This document shows, piece by piece, positions 6,017-12,344 of a DNA stretch of 13,145 nucleotides (positions are counted from its first letter, which is position 1; each line of letters opens with the position of its first letter). The notes under the pieces were generated by a model. It made no database searches. It was given only the letters and a program-made list of their open reading frames with translations, and was not told where the DNA came from. Source of the DNA: Thermoplasmata archaeon (lineage in GTDB: Archaea > Thermoplasmatota > Thermoplasmata > Thermoplasmatales > Thermoplasmataceae); NCBI GenBank assembly GCA_021793945.1, contig JAJYRT010000042.1, positions 1 through 13,145 on the forward strand, written 5' to 3'. The translations under genes and the position numbers were made by a program.

Positions 6017-7003
6017 ATGGATCTAAAGGACATTAACACGAGGAAGGATTTCCTCAGGGATGAACTCACGGACATGGTTTTCTATGCCCGTCTGGCTCCG
6101 ACATTAAAGGATGAACAATTCAGCATGAACCTCCAGCGGCTGTCCGCCATAGAGAAGAAGCATTCGGAATTCTGGCGTGCTTCCCTGGAGGAGAAGGGTG
6201 TAGCTACGAAAAGGATCAGGCCTAAGAATTTCAAGATATCCGTCCTGCTTTTACTGAGATGGTTGATAGGCAGCAACCTTGCCATAAAGCTTGTTGAGTA
6301 TGGTGAAGTGGGATCCATACTGAAATACTCTGAATATATGGAACATGCAGATGAAACCGCCGCTTTCAAGGACAAGCTAGGAAGCATTATAAAAGACGAG
6401 ATGGAGCATGAAGAGACATTCAAGAACGAACTCACAAGAATAGAGGATAAGCTCGAATGGAACAGGAACGTTATATACAGCATGAGTGACGGCCTTGTAG
6501 AAGTTCTGGCAGCTCTGGCAGGTCTTTCTGCCGTCATAAGCGATCACATCTATGTAGCAATCAGCGGCGTGGTTGTAGGTCTCGGAGGAGCCATGAGCAT
6601 GACTCTCGGTGCCTACCTTTCCAAGAAGAACGAAGTTGATTACAGCATAACACAGATGAAGAAAAACCATGATAACCATGATACGAAGATTGAGAAATCA
6701 GAATTGAAGAAACTGAATTCCAGCACTTCAAGAACGACAAGGGTCACCGCGCTTTCATACGTGATTGGTGCCGCTGTACCGATAGCACCGTTTGCAGTGT
6801 TTTCTGGCATCGAACCACTGATCATAGCAGTAATCCTGGTCGGGGTGGTGCAGGGAATAACAAATGCCATTACCGCAATATCAGTCAACAATCGCGCCCT
6901 GTCTTCATCTCTCAGGGCTGCGGCGCTTTCACTCCTTGTAGCAGCAGGAACTTATGCAATCGGCGAAATATTCCACCTGGTTCTTGGCATTTCATTTGTC
7001 TGA
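6017..7003 (+). CDS. Ferritin-like/VIT1 fusion iron (manganese) transporter
   Basis: A 328-residue two-domain membrane protein. Residues 1-145 form a ferritin-like (erythrin) helical domain with di-iron ligand patterns: Glu16 in RDELTD, EKKH at 46-49, Glu94/Glu97 in VEYGE, and DEMEH at 127-131 (two ExxH motifs). Residues 150-328 form a VIT1/CCC1 domain beginning NVIYSMSDGLVEVLAALAGLS, then GLGGAMSMTLGAYLSKKNE, with five predicted membrane helices. This Er-VIT1 design is that of bacterial MbfA, which senses or oxidises ferrous iron and exports it across the membrane. Export of Fe(II), perhaps with Mn(II), would suit an archaeon of iron-rich acid sites, though direction is inferred from the family. 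The charged cytoplasmic loop (about 204-240, with HDNHD) may also bind metal. It is a single-gene unit, divergent from the tnpB remnant. Confidence 0.85.
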   Translation: MDLKDINTRKDFLRDELTDMVFYARLAPTLKDEQFSMNLQRLSAIEKKHSEFWRASLEEKGVATKRIRPKNFKISVLLLLRWLIGSNLAIKLVEYGEVGSILKYSEYMEHADETAAFKDKLGSIIKDEMEHEETFKNELTRIEDKLEWNRNVIYSMSDGLVEVLAALAGLSAVISDHIYVAISGVVVGLGGAMSMTLGAYLSKKNEVDYSITQMKKNHDNHDTKIEKSELKKLNSSTSRTTRVTALSYVIGAAVPIAPFAVFSGIEPLIIAVILVGVVQGITNAITAISVNNRALSSSLRAAALSLLVAAGTYAIGEIFHLVLGISFV

Positions 7004-7059
7004 GGTGCCTGTTCCTCCATTTTTATAACTGGGATGTAGAAAATACCTGCAGTAAAACC

Positions 7060-7067
7060 TTTTAATA
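7060..7067 (+). promoter_or_regulatory. TATA element of the ABC transporter operon
   Basis: TTTTAATAC is centred about 27 bases before the TTG at 7090, so transcription should begin at that start codon. The spacing supports TTG as the true start. A short T-run at 7019-7025 may terminate the upstream iron transporter transcript. Confidence 0.5.
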
Positions 7068-7089
7068 CTGCTGATCCTGCTAGCTTATC

Positions 7090-7884
7090 TTGGAAGATGG
7101 AAGTTTGTCAGTTTCTGTAAGCATAAGAGACCTTAGCAAGAGATATGGGACCAATACAGCGCTTAGCGGGATCGATCTGGACATAGAAGCAGGGCAGGTG
7201 TTCGGAATACTGGGGCCAAATGGATCCGGAAAAACAACTATTCTTCGGATAATCTGCTCTATCCTCAGCCAGACATCTGGCAAGGTAAGCGTACTGGGAT
7301 ATGACACCATCCTGAGCAGAAACGAGGTAAAGAAGAGAATTGGATATGTACCGGAAACACCACTACTGTATGAGTCCCTGACTCCATCGGAATACTTCTC
7401 TTTCGTCGCCTCGGTCAGAAAGATGGATCAGAGAACACTTGCTGACAGGGTAAACAATTTTGCAGAGGCATTCGGAATTGATGGCTTTGTAAATGACCTT
7501 ATTGGATCGCTGTCCTTCGGAACAAAGCAAAAGGTTGCCATCATAGGTGCTCTGCTCCATGATCCGGATATTATAGTTCTGGATGAGGGAATGAACGGTC
7601 TTGACCCAAGATCCGCAAAGATACTAAAGGACTTGCTGGTCGATCTTGCAGCTAGAGGCAAGACAGTGATATTTTCCACGCATATACTCGAAGTTGCCGA
7701 AAGCGTATGTGACAGGATTGCAATTCTGTATCAGGGAACGATCGTTTCGGTGGGAACCATGAAGGAGTTAAGGGAATCGTCGGGAAATTCGGAAACTAAT
7801 CTTGAGGATATTTTCCTGAAGTTAACGGGCAATGAGAATATCCAGGAAATAGTTTCGTCTCTGAAGGAATCGCTGAGAAGATGA
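7090..7884 (+). CDS. ABC transporter ATP-binding protein
   Basis: A complete 264-residue ABC ATPase. Walker A is GPNGSGKTT (42-50), the Q-loop region is around VPETPLLYESLTP (87-99), and the signature is LSFGTKQKV (141-149). Walker B is IIVLDEGMNGLDP (161-173) and the switch histidine is in FSTHILEV (195-202). The LSFGT signature replaces LSGGQ, a common variation in ABC-2 type exporters with 'SxGxxQ' signatures. It would energise the adjoining membrane protein on the cytoplasmic side. Its stop overlaps the permease start by ATGA (7881-7884), so the two are co-translated. The TTG start is chosen because it places SLSVSVSIRDLSKRYG at the normal N-terminus and fits the TATA spacing. The family handles lipids, drugs, peptides or polysaccharides; substrate unknown. 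Confidence 0.9.
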   Translation: MEDGSLSVSVSIRDLSKRYGTNTALSGIDLDIEAGQVFGILGPNGSGKTTILRIICSILSQTSGKVSVLGYDTILSRNEVKKRIGYVPETPLLYESLTPSEYFSFVASVRKMDQRTLADRVNNFAEAFGIDGFVNDLIGSLSFGTKQKVAIIGALLHDPDIIVLDEGMNGLDPRSAKILKDLLVDLAARGKTVIFSTHILEVAESVCDRIAILYQGTIVSVGTMKELRESSGNSETNLEDIFLKLTGNENIQEIVSSLKESLRR

Positions 7885-9491
7885 AACTGTCGCGGCAACT
7901 GGTGGAGCGTACTCTCATTGTTGAGCAAAGATATATCGGGCTAAGGAATTCAGCCCAGTTCCAGAACAAGATTAGCCGCTTGAATTCAAGCCCTAACAAA
8001 TATTTTAACAGGATGATTTTCCTGAATTATGGCTTCACCGCCATCATGCTTATAATCTTCTCCCTGGTAATGATTTTTCCGGCACTTTTTTCTCCTACTC
8101 CAGAAAAAGCGGTTGCAGATGTTGGCTTTGTACTTTTTGCCTACACTCTTTCTATGAGCATATACAATTCTTTCATTTTCTTCAATACCCTTGGAAGTCA
8201 TAGACTTGTTGAACCCCTTGGAATACTGCCGGTGAACGGTGGCGATGATATACTTTTCATGTCATGGCTTAAGTACAATGGATCATCTTCAATATTCATA
8301 GTGGTTCCGGTTCTGGTAGTATATGCCATTAAATTCTCATCATACGAAACACTTTTCCTCGGTACCGCCTGGCTGCTATCCATAATAATGTTCGGATATA
8401 CTGTTGGGGCAATTATTTACATGTCTGTGAGGAAGAGAATATCCAGTGAACGGTCGCCTCTTATCAGCTCCCTCAAGGGCGCATTGAGGATGACGGTAAT
8501 AATAGGAGTTTTTGCGCTATTTGAAATTATGATCTATTTTCCAGGCATACTAGTGGATAACATCCCAAGAACTGGGGGCCTATTTGGGATCATGGTTCCA
8601 CTTCTAAACGTTACCACCGTAGTTTTCCAGGCTTCTCCAGTGAACCAAAATTTTATCGCCGACGTTGGTGTTACGACATTCTATCTTGCTGTATTTCTGG
8701 TAGCTTTCTCTCTTATCAAGCAGAGAATATTCGCAGTTCTCTCAAATTCTCCAAATATGGTGTCAGGCAAGAAAGTTTCTTCCTGGAACTTCAGGATGTA
8801 TGGTTTTCTCTCCTCGTTATTCCTGAAAGACATACGTGGTATTATCAGGAAGTCACAGAATATTATCCTGATATTCCTACCAGCTATTTTTGTTCTCCCG
8901 ACAATTCTTCCTCTCTTGGTTTTCGGAACGGCAAGAAATAGTGATATTTCTTCGCTGTACTACTCTCTGCTCTCTATAGTTATAATATCCTCTACATTCT
9001 ACTCGCTCGTGCTCATGGCTTCAGAAGGGAATGGGATAGAGGTCATCAACTCACTCCCGCTCAGGAACAGCGAACAGATTTTCTCCAAGTCGGCGGTCGG
9101 TATATTTCTTTTTGTTATGATAGTTTCCCCTCTTACCGTGATGATCACTGCTCTAAACGGTATGGGGCTATTGGTCAGTTTCTTTCTGCTTTTTAACGTT
9201 ATAGTGGCATATTCCTATACATCGATGTTTAATCTGAAATGGCTGAAGGGCAAGGTATCGGAGGGTGCCAGAACGGTGAATTTCTATTCCTTCGGTGGAA
9301 ATATAGTTTACGTGCTTCTATTCATATATTCACTTTCCCTGATTGCTCTTTCGGCAATGGCGGGAAACTTTGCTACCTTTGCGGTTTTTCACTCGTTCTA
9401 TACAAATTCAAACTCATTCATTTATTTTGAATCCATCTTTAACATACTGATTTTTGCAGTAATATTCTGGAGTGTAAAGGCATCGAGATGA
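7881..9491 (+). CDS. ABC transporter membrane protein (permease), unknown substrate
   Basis: A 536-residue, strongly hydrophobic protein with roughly twelve to fourteen predicted membrane helices in two halves. These are split by a more polar segment near residues 285-315 (KQRIFAVLSNSPNMVSGKKVSSWNFRMYG). About 50 residues precede the first helix, rich in basic and polar residues (VERTLIVEQRYIGLRNSAQ), and are cytoplasmic. It starts inside the stop codon of the ATPase gene, so it is the partner subunit. The length and single-chain double-half form fit the large ABC-2-like permeases of archaea that pair with one soluble ATPase dimer. I do not recognise a named subfamily, and no substrate-binding lipoprotein gene is next to it, which favours an exporter. 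Confidence 0.8.
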   Translation: MKLSRQLVERTLIVEQRYIGLRNSAQFQNKISRLNSSPNKYFNRMIFLNYGFTAIMLIIFSLVMIFPALFSPTPEKAVADVGFVLFAYTLSMSIYNSFIFFNTLGSHRLVEPLGILPVNGGDDILFMSWLKYNGSSSIFIVVPVLVVYAIKFSSYETLFLGTAWLLSIIMFGYTVGAIIYMSVRKRISSERSPLISSLKGALRMTVIIGVFALFEIMIYFPGILVDNIPRTGGLFGIMVPLLNVTTVVFQASPVNQNFIADVGVTTFYLAVFLVAFSLIKQRIFAVLSNSPNMVSGKKVSSWNFRMYGFLSSLFLKDIRGIIRKSQNIILIFLPAIFVLPTILPLLVFGTARNSDISSLYYSLLSIVIISSTFYSLVLMASEGNGIEVINSLPLRNSEQIFSKSAVGIFLFVMIVSPLTVMITALNGMGLLVSFFLLFNVIVAYSYTSMFNLKWLKGKVSEGARTVNFYSFGGNIVYVLLFIYSLSLIALSAMAGNFATFAVFHSFYTNSNSFIYFESIFNILIFAVIFWSVKASR

Positions 9492-9577
9492 TTGAGAGAG
9501 ATGTAAGCAAAGCGTCAGGAGGTATGTTGAGCTACGGGTACTGGATTATGGGCTTGGAGAATAGAAACATCCATTGA
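9488..9577 (+). CDS. Possible 29-residue small protein after the permease gene
   Basis: A short open frame starting inside the permease stop codon (ATGA overlap), encoding MIERDVSKASGGMLSYGYWIMGLENRNIH. The overlap repeats the coupling seen between ATPase and permease. The product resembles nothing I know and lacks a clear membrane helix. It may be chance, or the start of a lost third gene. Confidence 0.2.
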   Translation: MIERDVSKASGGMLSYGYWIMGLENRNIH

Positions 9578-9647
9578 ATGACGATATTATTTATCTCTCA
9601 ACAAAATTATAATGCAGGCATTCATCCACGAAAGAATTATTAATCGT

Positions 9648-9656
9648 ATTTTAATA
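9648..9656 (+). promoter_or_regulatory. TATA element of the S19e gene
   Basis: ATTTTAATA is centred about 24-25 bases before the ATG at 9677. A GTGAT sequence at 9667-9671, complementary to the archaeal 16S rRNA tail, lies five bases before the start. The gap 9578-9647 is AT-rich with no gene seen. Confidence 0.5.
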
Positions 9657-9676
9657 TCGCCAAGTCGTGATGATAA

Positions 9677-10129
9677 ATGGCAGATGTTAAAAAAGCTCCC
9701 ACACAGAAGCTCATAAACAAGATGGCGGAAGCTTTCAGTGAAGATAAAAGACTGGAATCACCTGACTGGTTGAAGTATGTAAAAGCTGGAATACACAAGG
9801 AAAAAGCATGGGAACAGCCTGACTGGTATTACAGGAGACTAGCGTCAACCCTGAGAAAGGTGTATGTTATGGGCCCAATAGGAATATCAAGGCTCAGTGC
9901 GGAATATGGTGGACGTGTAGACAGTGGATCCAGGATGTATCATCCGGGGACAGGCAGCAGGGCAATTGTAAGACACATGCTTGAAACTCTGGAAAAGATA
10001 GGATACGTGAAGAAAAACCAGAGAGGTAGGCAAATATCACCGCAGGGTCAGGCATTCATAGACAAAGCCGTGAATGGCGTTATGAAGGCCGTTGTAGAGA
10101 CCGACAAGAGCATGGAAAAATATCTCTAA
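9677..10129 (+). CDS. rps19e: Ribosomal protein S19e
   Basis: A complete 150-residue protein of the small ribosomal subunit, shared by archaea and eukaryotes but absent from bacteria. The conserved core WYYRRLASTLRKVYVMGPIGISRLSAEYGGR (about 50-80) is followed by the Gly-rich SGSRMYHPGTGSRAIVRHMLETLEKIGYV and the C-terminal GRQISPQGQAFIDKA, all hallmarks of the family. In eukaryotes S19e helps 40S maturation, and it sits in the head of the subunit. Length is normal for archaea. It opens a translation cluster followed, after a 114-base gap, by the PDCD5, L39e, L31e and aIF6 genes, an order kept in many euryarchaea. The gap contains its own TATA-like sequence, so the downstream genes may be a separate transcript. 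Confidence 0.95.
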   Translation: MADVKKAPTQKLINKMAEAFSEDKRLESPDWLKYVKAGIHKEKAWEQPDWYYRRLASTLRKVYVMGPIGISRLSAEYGGRVDSGSRMYHPGTGSRAIVRHMLETLEKIGYVKKNQRGRQISPQGQAFIDKAVNGVMKAVVETDKSMEKYL

Positions 10130-10143
10130 TAAATTGGGAACAG

Positions 10144-10151
10144 TTTTATAG
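10144..10151 (+). promoter_or_regulatory. Candidate TATA element before the PDCD5-L39e-L31e-aIF6 genes
   Basis: TTTTATAG lies just after the S19e stop. It would give a start near 10174 and a leader of about 70 bases before the ATG at 10244, long for this genome. Readthrough from the S19e gene is also possible. Confidence 0.35.
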
Positions 10152-10184
10152 GTTTTTCCAATCGGTTAAACGACATCTGTTCAT

Positions 10185-10199
10185 TGAAACCAAGTTTCA
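10185..10199 (+). repeat. Perfect hairpin in the leader of the PDCD5 gene
   Basis: TGAAAC-CAA-GTTTCA is a perfect inverted repeat with a three-base spacer. It is 45 bases before the PDCD5 start and downstream of the candidate TATA element, so it could act in RNA (a leader hairpin, perhaps bound by a ribosomal protein) or in DNA (operator). Confidence 0.35.
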
Positions 10200-10243
10200 G
10201 TGAAGCAAGCAACCAACAAAGGTTCTTCGGATGAGTGATTAAG

Positions 10244-10591
10244 ATGGAGAATGATGACGAGCTCAACGAAATAAGACGAAGAAAGATGGAGGAACTCAGC
10301 AGATCGTCAAACGATCAGCAGCTGGCTGAGCAGCAAAGACAGGCTCAGGAACTTGAGCGTGCTAGGAGGCAGCAAGTCTTGAGACAGATACTTTCACCTG
10401 AGGCTAGGGACAGGCTGAGCAACGTAAGACTGGTACGCCCGGATCTGGCTGAAAATGTGGAAAACCAGCTTATCCAGCTGGCAAATATGGGAAGAGTTAA
10501 TAGGTTACTCACAGATACGGATATAAAGGATATACTTTCAAAATTCCTAGAAACCAAGAGAGAAACCAAGATTGAGAGGAGAGATAAATGA
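10244..10591 (+). CDS. PDCD5/TFAR19-family DNA-binding protein
   Basis: A 115-residue protein of the family including human PDCD5 and archaeal dsDNA-binding proteins such as MTH1615. The N-terminal half is a highly charged helix ([40 protein letters not shown]). The compact core follows with [53 protein letters not shown], matching the diagnostic 'L.pEARERL..I.LV.PE.A..VE..li.la..G.i...itd..lk.iL' pattern. The C-terminus is basic. ATG 10244 is preferred to the in-frame GTG at 10235 because the GTGAT there serves as the ribosome-binding site. Its exact role in archaea is unresolved; its steady position among ribosomal genes points to translation or nucleic-acid binding. The stop overlaps the L39e start (ATGA). 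Confidence 0.92.
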   Translation: MENDDELNEIRRRKMEELSRSSNDQQLAEQQRQAQELERARRQQVLRQILSPEARDRLSNVRLVRPDLAENVENQLIQLANMGRVNRLLTDTDIKDILSKFLETKRETKIERRDK

Positions 10592-10743
10592 GCCGAAACA
10601 AAGAGACAGGAAGAAAAATAAGATTAATGAAAAGAATAAACGAAAACAGGAGAGTTCCTGGCTGGGTAATGATGAGGACAGACAGGCATGTAACCCAGAA
10701 TCCCAGAAGACGAAACTGGAGAAGAAACGGGCTTAAGCTCTGA
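10588..10743 (+). CDS. rpl39e: Ribosomal protein L39e
   Basis: A 51-residue, very basic protein, [51 protein letters not shown]. The tail '[13 protein letters not shown]' and '[11 protein letters not shown]' are the family signature. L39e lies in the wall of the peptide exit tunnel of the large subunit in archaea and eukaryotes. It begins in the stop codon of the PDCD5 gene (ATGA, 10588-10591) and has a purine-rich GAGGAGA seven bases upstream. It ends nine bases before the L31e start. Length is exactly normal; its small size makes it easy to miss. Confidence 0.95.
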   Translation: MSRNKETGRKIRLMKRINENRRVPGWVMMRTDRHVTQNPRRRNWRRNGLKL

Positions 10744-10748
10744 GGTGA
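10742..10748 (+). promoter_or_regulatory. Strong Shine-Dalgarno of the L31e gene
   Basis: GAGGTGA sits four bases before the ATG at 10753 and partly overlaps the L39e stop codon. It is the best ribosome-binding site in the window and fixes the L31e start. Internal operon genes use such sites, unlike the leaderless first genes. Confidence 0.6.
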
Positions 10749-10752
10749 ACAT

Positions 10753-11022
10753 ATGGTAGAAAATCAGGTTAGCAACGAGATGCTTTTGATGATTCCCCTG
10801 AGGAAGGCAAAATTATCCTCACGCTCCAGAAGAGCCGACACTGCTGTTAAGATAATAAAAGAGAGCGTTGCCAGATTCTCCAAGGCAGAACCGGATAAGA
10901 TCTGGGTAGACAGCAGGGTCAACGAACTTATTTGGTCAAGAGGCAAGAAAAAAATTCCATCATCCATCCAGGTAAAGATTATAAAACTTCAGGAAGGAAC
11001 AACGGAAGTTCTATTGCCATAG
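10753..11022 (+). CDS. rpl31e: Ribosomal protein L31e
   Basis: An 89-residue large-subunit protein of archaea and eukaryotes that lies near the exit of the peptide tunnel. It shows IPLRKAKLSSRSRRADTAVKIIKESVARF, then KIWVDSRVNELIWSRGKKKIPSSIQVKIIKLQEGTTEVLLP. The 'W.D...NE.IWSRG..K.P..I.V' core is diagnostic. The N-terminal extension MVENQVSNEMLL is a few residues longer than the minimal form, as is common in this group. It sits between L39e and aIF6, the usual euryarchaeal order. Confidence 0.95.
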   Translation: MVENQVSNEMLLMIPLRKAKLSSRSRRADTAVKIIKESVARFSKAEPDKIWVDSRVNELIWSRGKKKIPSSIQVKIIKLQEGTTEVLLP

Positions 11023-11033
11023 ATTAAAATTAC

Positions 11034-11687
11034 ATGATAAAAAAATTATCAATTTTGGATAGCGATTTTATTGGGGTTTATTCCCGTGTGTGGGACGACA
11101 TTGCCCTCATTCCCAAAACAATGCCAGAGAGTACAGAAAAGGAATTTGAGGAAATTCTTGGAGTCAAAGCAATAAGAACAATAATTGACAATTCCTACTT
11201 AATTGGCTGCCTTTCTGTTATGAACTCCAATGGAATAATTCTCTCAAGCAGTGCTGAAAATGGAACATCTCACAAAATTTATGGAGACAGGAATATCCTT
11301 TTTCTGAAAGACAAGATAAATGCCATAGGCAATGACATTATCACAAACGACCATGCCGCCATGATTCACAAGGCATTCACAGAATCTTCAAGAAAGAAGA
11401 TTGAAGATGCGCTTGGTGTAGAAGTTGTAAAGGACACAATTGGCGGTGTTAAGACTGTCGGAAGCGTGGGCGTAGTAACAAACAAGGGGATGCTGGTTTC
11501 ACCGGAAACCACGGATGAGGAACTTAAGAAGATAAGCGATTTATTCAAGGTAAATGCCAAGCCCGGCACGGCAAATTTTGGCAGCATTTTCGTGGGGTCA
11601 TCAATCCTTGCAAACAGTAAGGGAATATTTGTAGGCAAGTCTACAACTCCGATAGAGATCGGAAGAATCGACGATTCCCTCAGCTGA
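11034..11687 (+). CDS. eif6: Translation initiation factor 6 (aIF6)
   Basis: A 217-residue ribosome anti-association factor that binds the large subunit next to L14e/L24e and blocks premature joining with the small subunit. It forms a five-bladed pentein. Visible repeats include 'GVYSRVWDDIALIPKTMPE', 'IGCLSVMNSNGIILSSSAE', 'NAIGNDIITNDHAAMIHKAF', 'VGSVGVVTNKGMLVSPETTDEEL' and 'GTANFGSIFVGSSILANSKGIFVG', each with the strand-turn pattern of the fold. Length is normal for archaea (about 220). The start is 11 bases after the L31e stop, without a good ribosome-binding site. The 3' end overlaps the convergent pyrE by 8 bases. The genes usually following in other euryarchaea (such as LX, prefoldin alpha and ftsY) are absent here. 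Confidence 0.95.
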   Translation: MIKKLSILDSDFIGVYSRVWDDIALIPKTMPESTEKEFEEILGVKAIRTIIDNSYLIGCLSVMNSNGIILSSSAENGTSHKIYGDRNILFLKDKINAIGNDIITNDHAAMIHKAFTESSRKKIEDALGVEVVKDTIGGVKTVGSVGVVTNKGMLVSPETTDEELKKISDLFKVNAKPGTANFGSIFVGSSILANSKGIFVGKSTTPIEIGRIDDSLS

Positions 11688-12186
11688 TATTTTCAAGGTC
11701 AGAAATTTTTAGAAGCGGTATCAGCTCAACACCATTTTCTCTCATCAACTCCGATCCGCCGTCCATTCTGTCGACCACACAAACGGCTCTTCTTACGACG
11801 CCACCGTTGTCCCTGACTATGTTTATGGCCTTCATGAGAGAATTGCCGGTAGTGACAACGTCCTCTATCATATCTATTTCCTCCCCGGCTCCAATCTTAC
11901 CCACTGTCAGTTTCTTGGTGCCATGGGATCTTTCCTTTCTGAGTATCACGTATGGTATTGTTCTTAAAAGAGAGACAGATACAACGAGAGGGACTGCACC
12001 AAGTTCCATTCCAGCGATCTTCTGAGCAGTTATATTTTTTGATATCTCAACAGAAATTGCATTCAGGACTTTTGGGTCAGTGGCCGCCTCCTTTATGTCG
12101 ACGTAGTAAGACGACTTCTTGCCAGAAGTAAGTACAAAATCGCCTATTTTAATGGCCCCGGAATTTAGCAGGACATCCTTCAGCAT
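11680..12186 (-). CDS. pyrE: Orotate phosphoribosyltransferase
   Basis: A 168-residue cytoplasmic enzyme of pyrimidine synthesis, making orotidine 5'-phosphate and pyrophosphate from orotate and PRPP. It shows the N-terminal FVLTSGKKSSYYVDIKEAATDP (substrate loop, 17-38), AGMELGAVPL (58-67), the catalytic loop LRKERSHGTKK (82-92) and the PRPP-binding motif IDMIEDVVTTGNSL (104-117). Length matches the short archaeal form (bacterial enzymes are about 210). The ATG at 12186 is the only good start and fits a leaderless transcript. It is transcribed toward the translation cluster and meets eif6 tail to tail. It is alone, without other pyr genes nearby. A tnpB element lies directly upstream in the same direction, with its right end about 45 bases from the start codon. 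Confidence 0.95.
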   Translation of the reverse strand: MLKDVLLNSGAIKIGDFVLTSGKKSSYYVDIKEAATDPKVLNAISVEISKNITAQKIAGMELGAVPLVVSVSLLRTIPYVILRKERSHGTKKLTVGKIGAGEEIDMIEDVVTTGNSLMKAINIVRDNGGVVRRAVCVVDRMDGGSELMRENGVELIPLLKISDLENIS

Positions 12187-12207
12187 ACACTACGGTATAG
12201 ATAGAGA

Positions 12208-12216
12208 GTAAAAAAC
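12208..12216 (-). promoter_or_regulatory. Weak TATA element of pyrE
   Basis: On the minus strand GTTTTTTAC is centred about 26 bases before the ATG at 12186. It overlaps the far end of the predicted guide segment of the neighbouring omega RNA (12213-12232), so the insertion replaced everything upstream of the core promoter. Confidence 0.4.
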
Positions 12217-12344
12217 AGTTTGTAAGTTTAGGTGACATCCTCCCCTCGCTAACGCAAGGGGCTTCCTGCTTCAGCGACCGGAGTTGCCCTTTCGGGTAGA
12301 GCCCCAATCTCCACGGGCGTGAATTCGGGAGTGCCCCTCCCTAC
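12213..12344 (-). ncRNA. Predicted omega RNA (right end) of the intact tnpB element
   Basis: On the minus strand the 3' end of tnpB forms GGGAG-GGGCA-CUCCC within 12322-12344. CCC-GAAA-GGG follows at 12287-12296. The terminal stem at 12242-12261 has CCCCT/AGGGG and GC/GC pairs and a TAAC loop holding the tnpB stop. The boundary motif ATGTCA ends at 12233. The next 12232-12213 would be the guide. A 23-base stretch (12322-12344) is identical to 4871-4893 of the other locus. The 5' limit is approximate. Confidence 0.55.

Noticed and set aside
6082..6891. Minus-strand open frames of up to 151 residues across the iron transporter
   Set aside because: Mirror frames of a well-supported coding region, with no conserved motifs.
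10185..10260. C/D box guide RNA before the PDCD5 gene
   Set aside because: GATGA-like and CTGA-like words occur, but not in the order or spacing of C, D', C' and D boxes.
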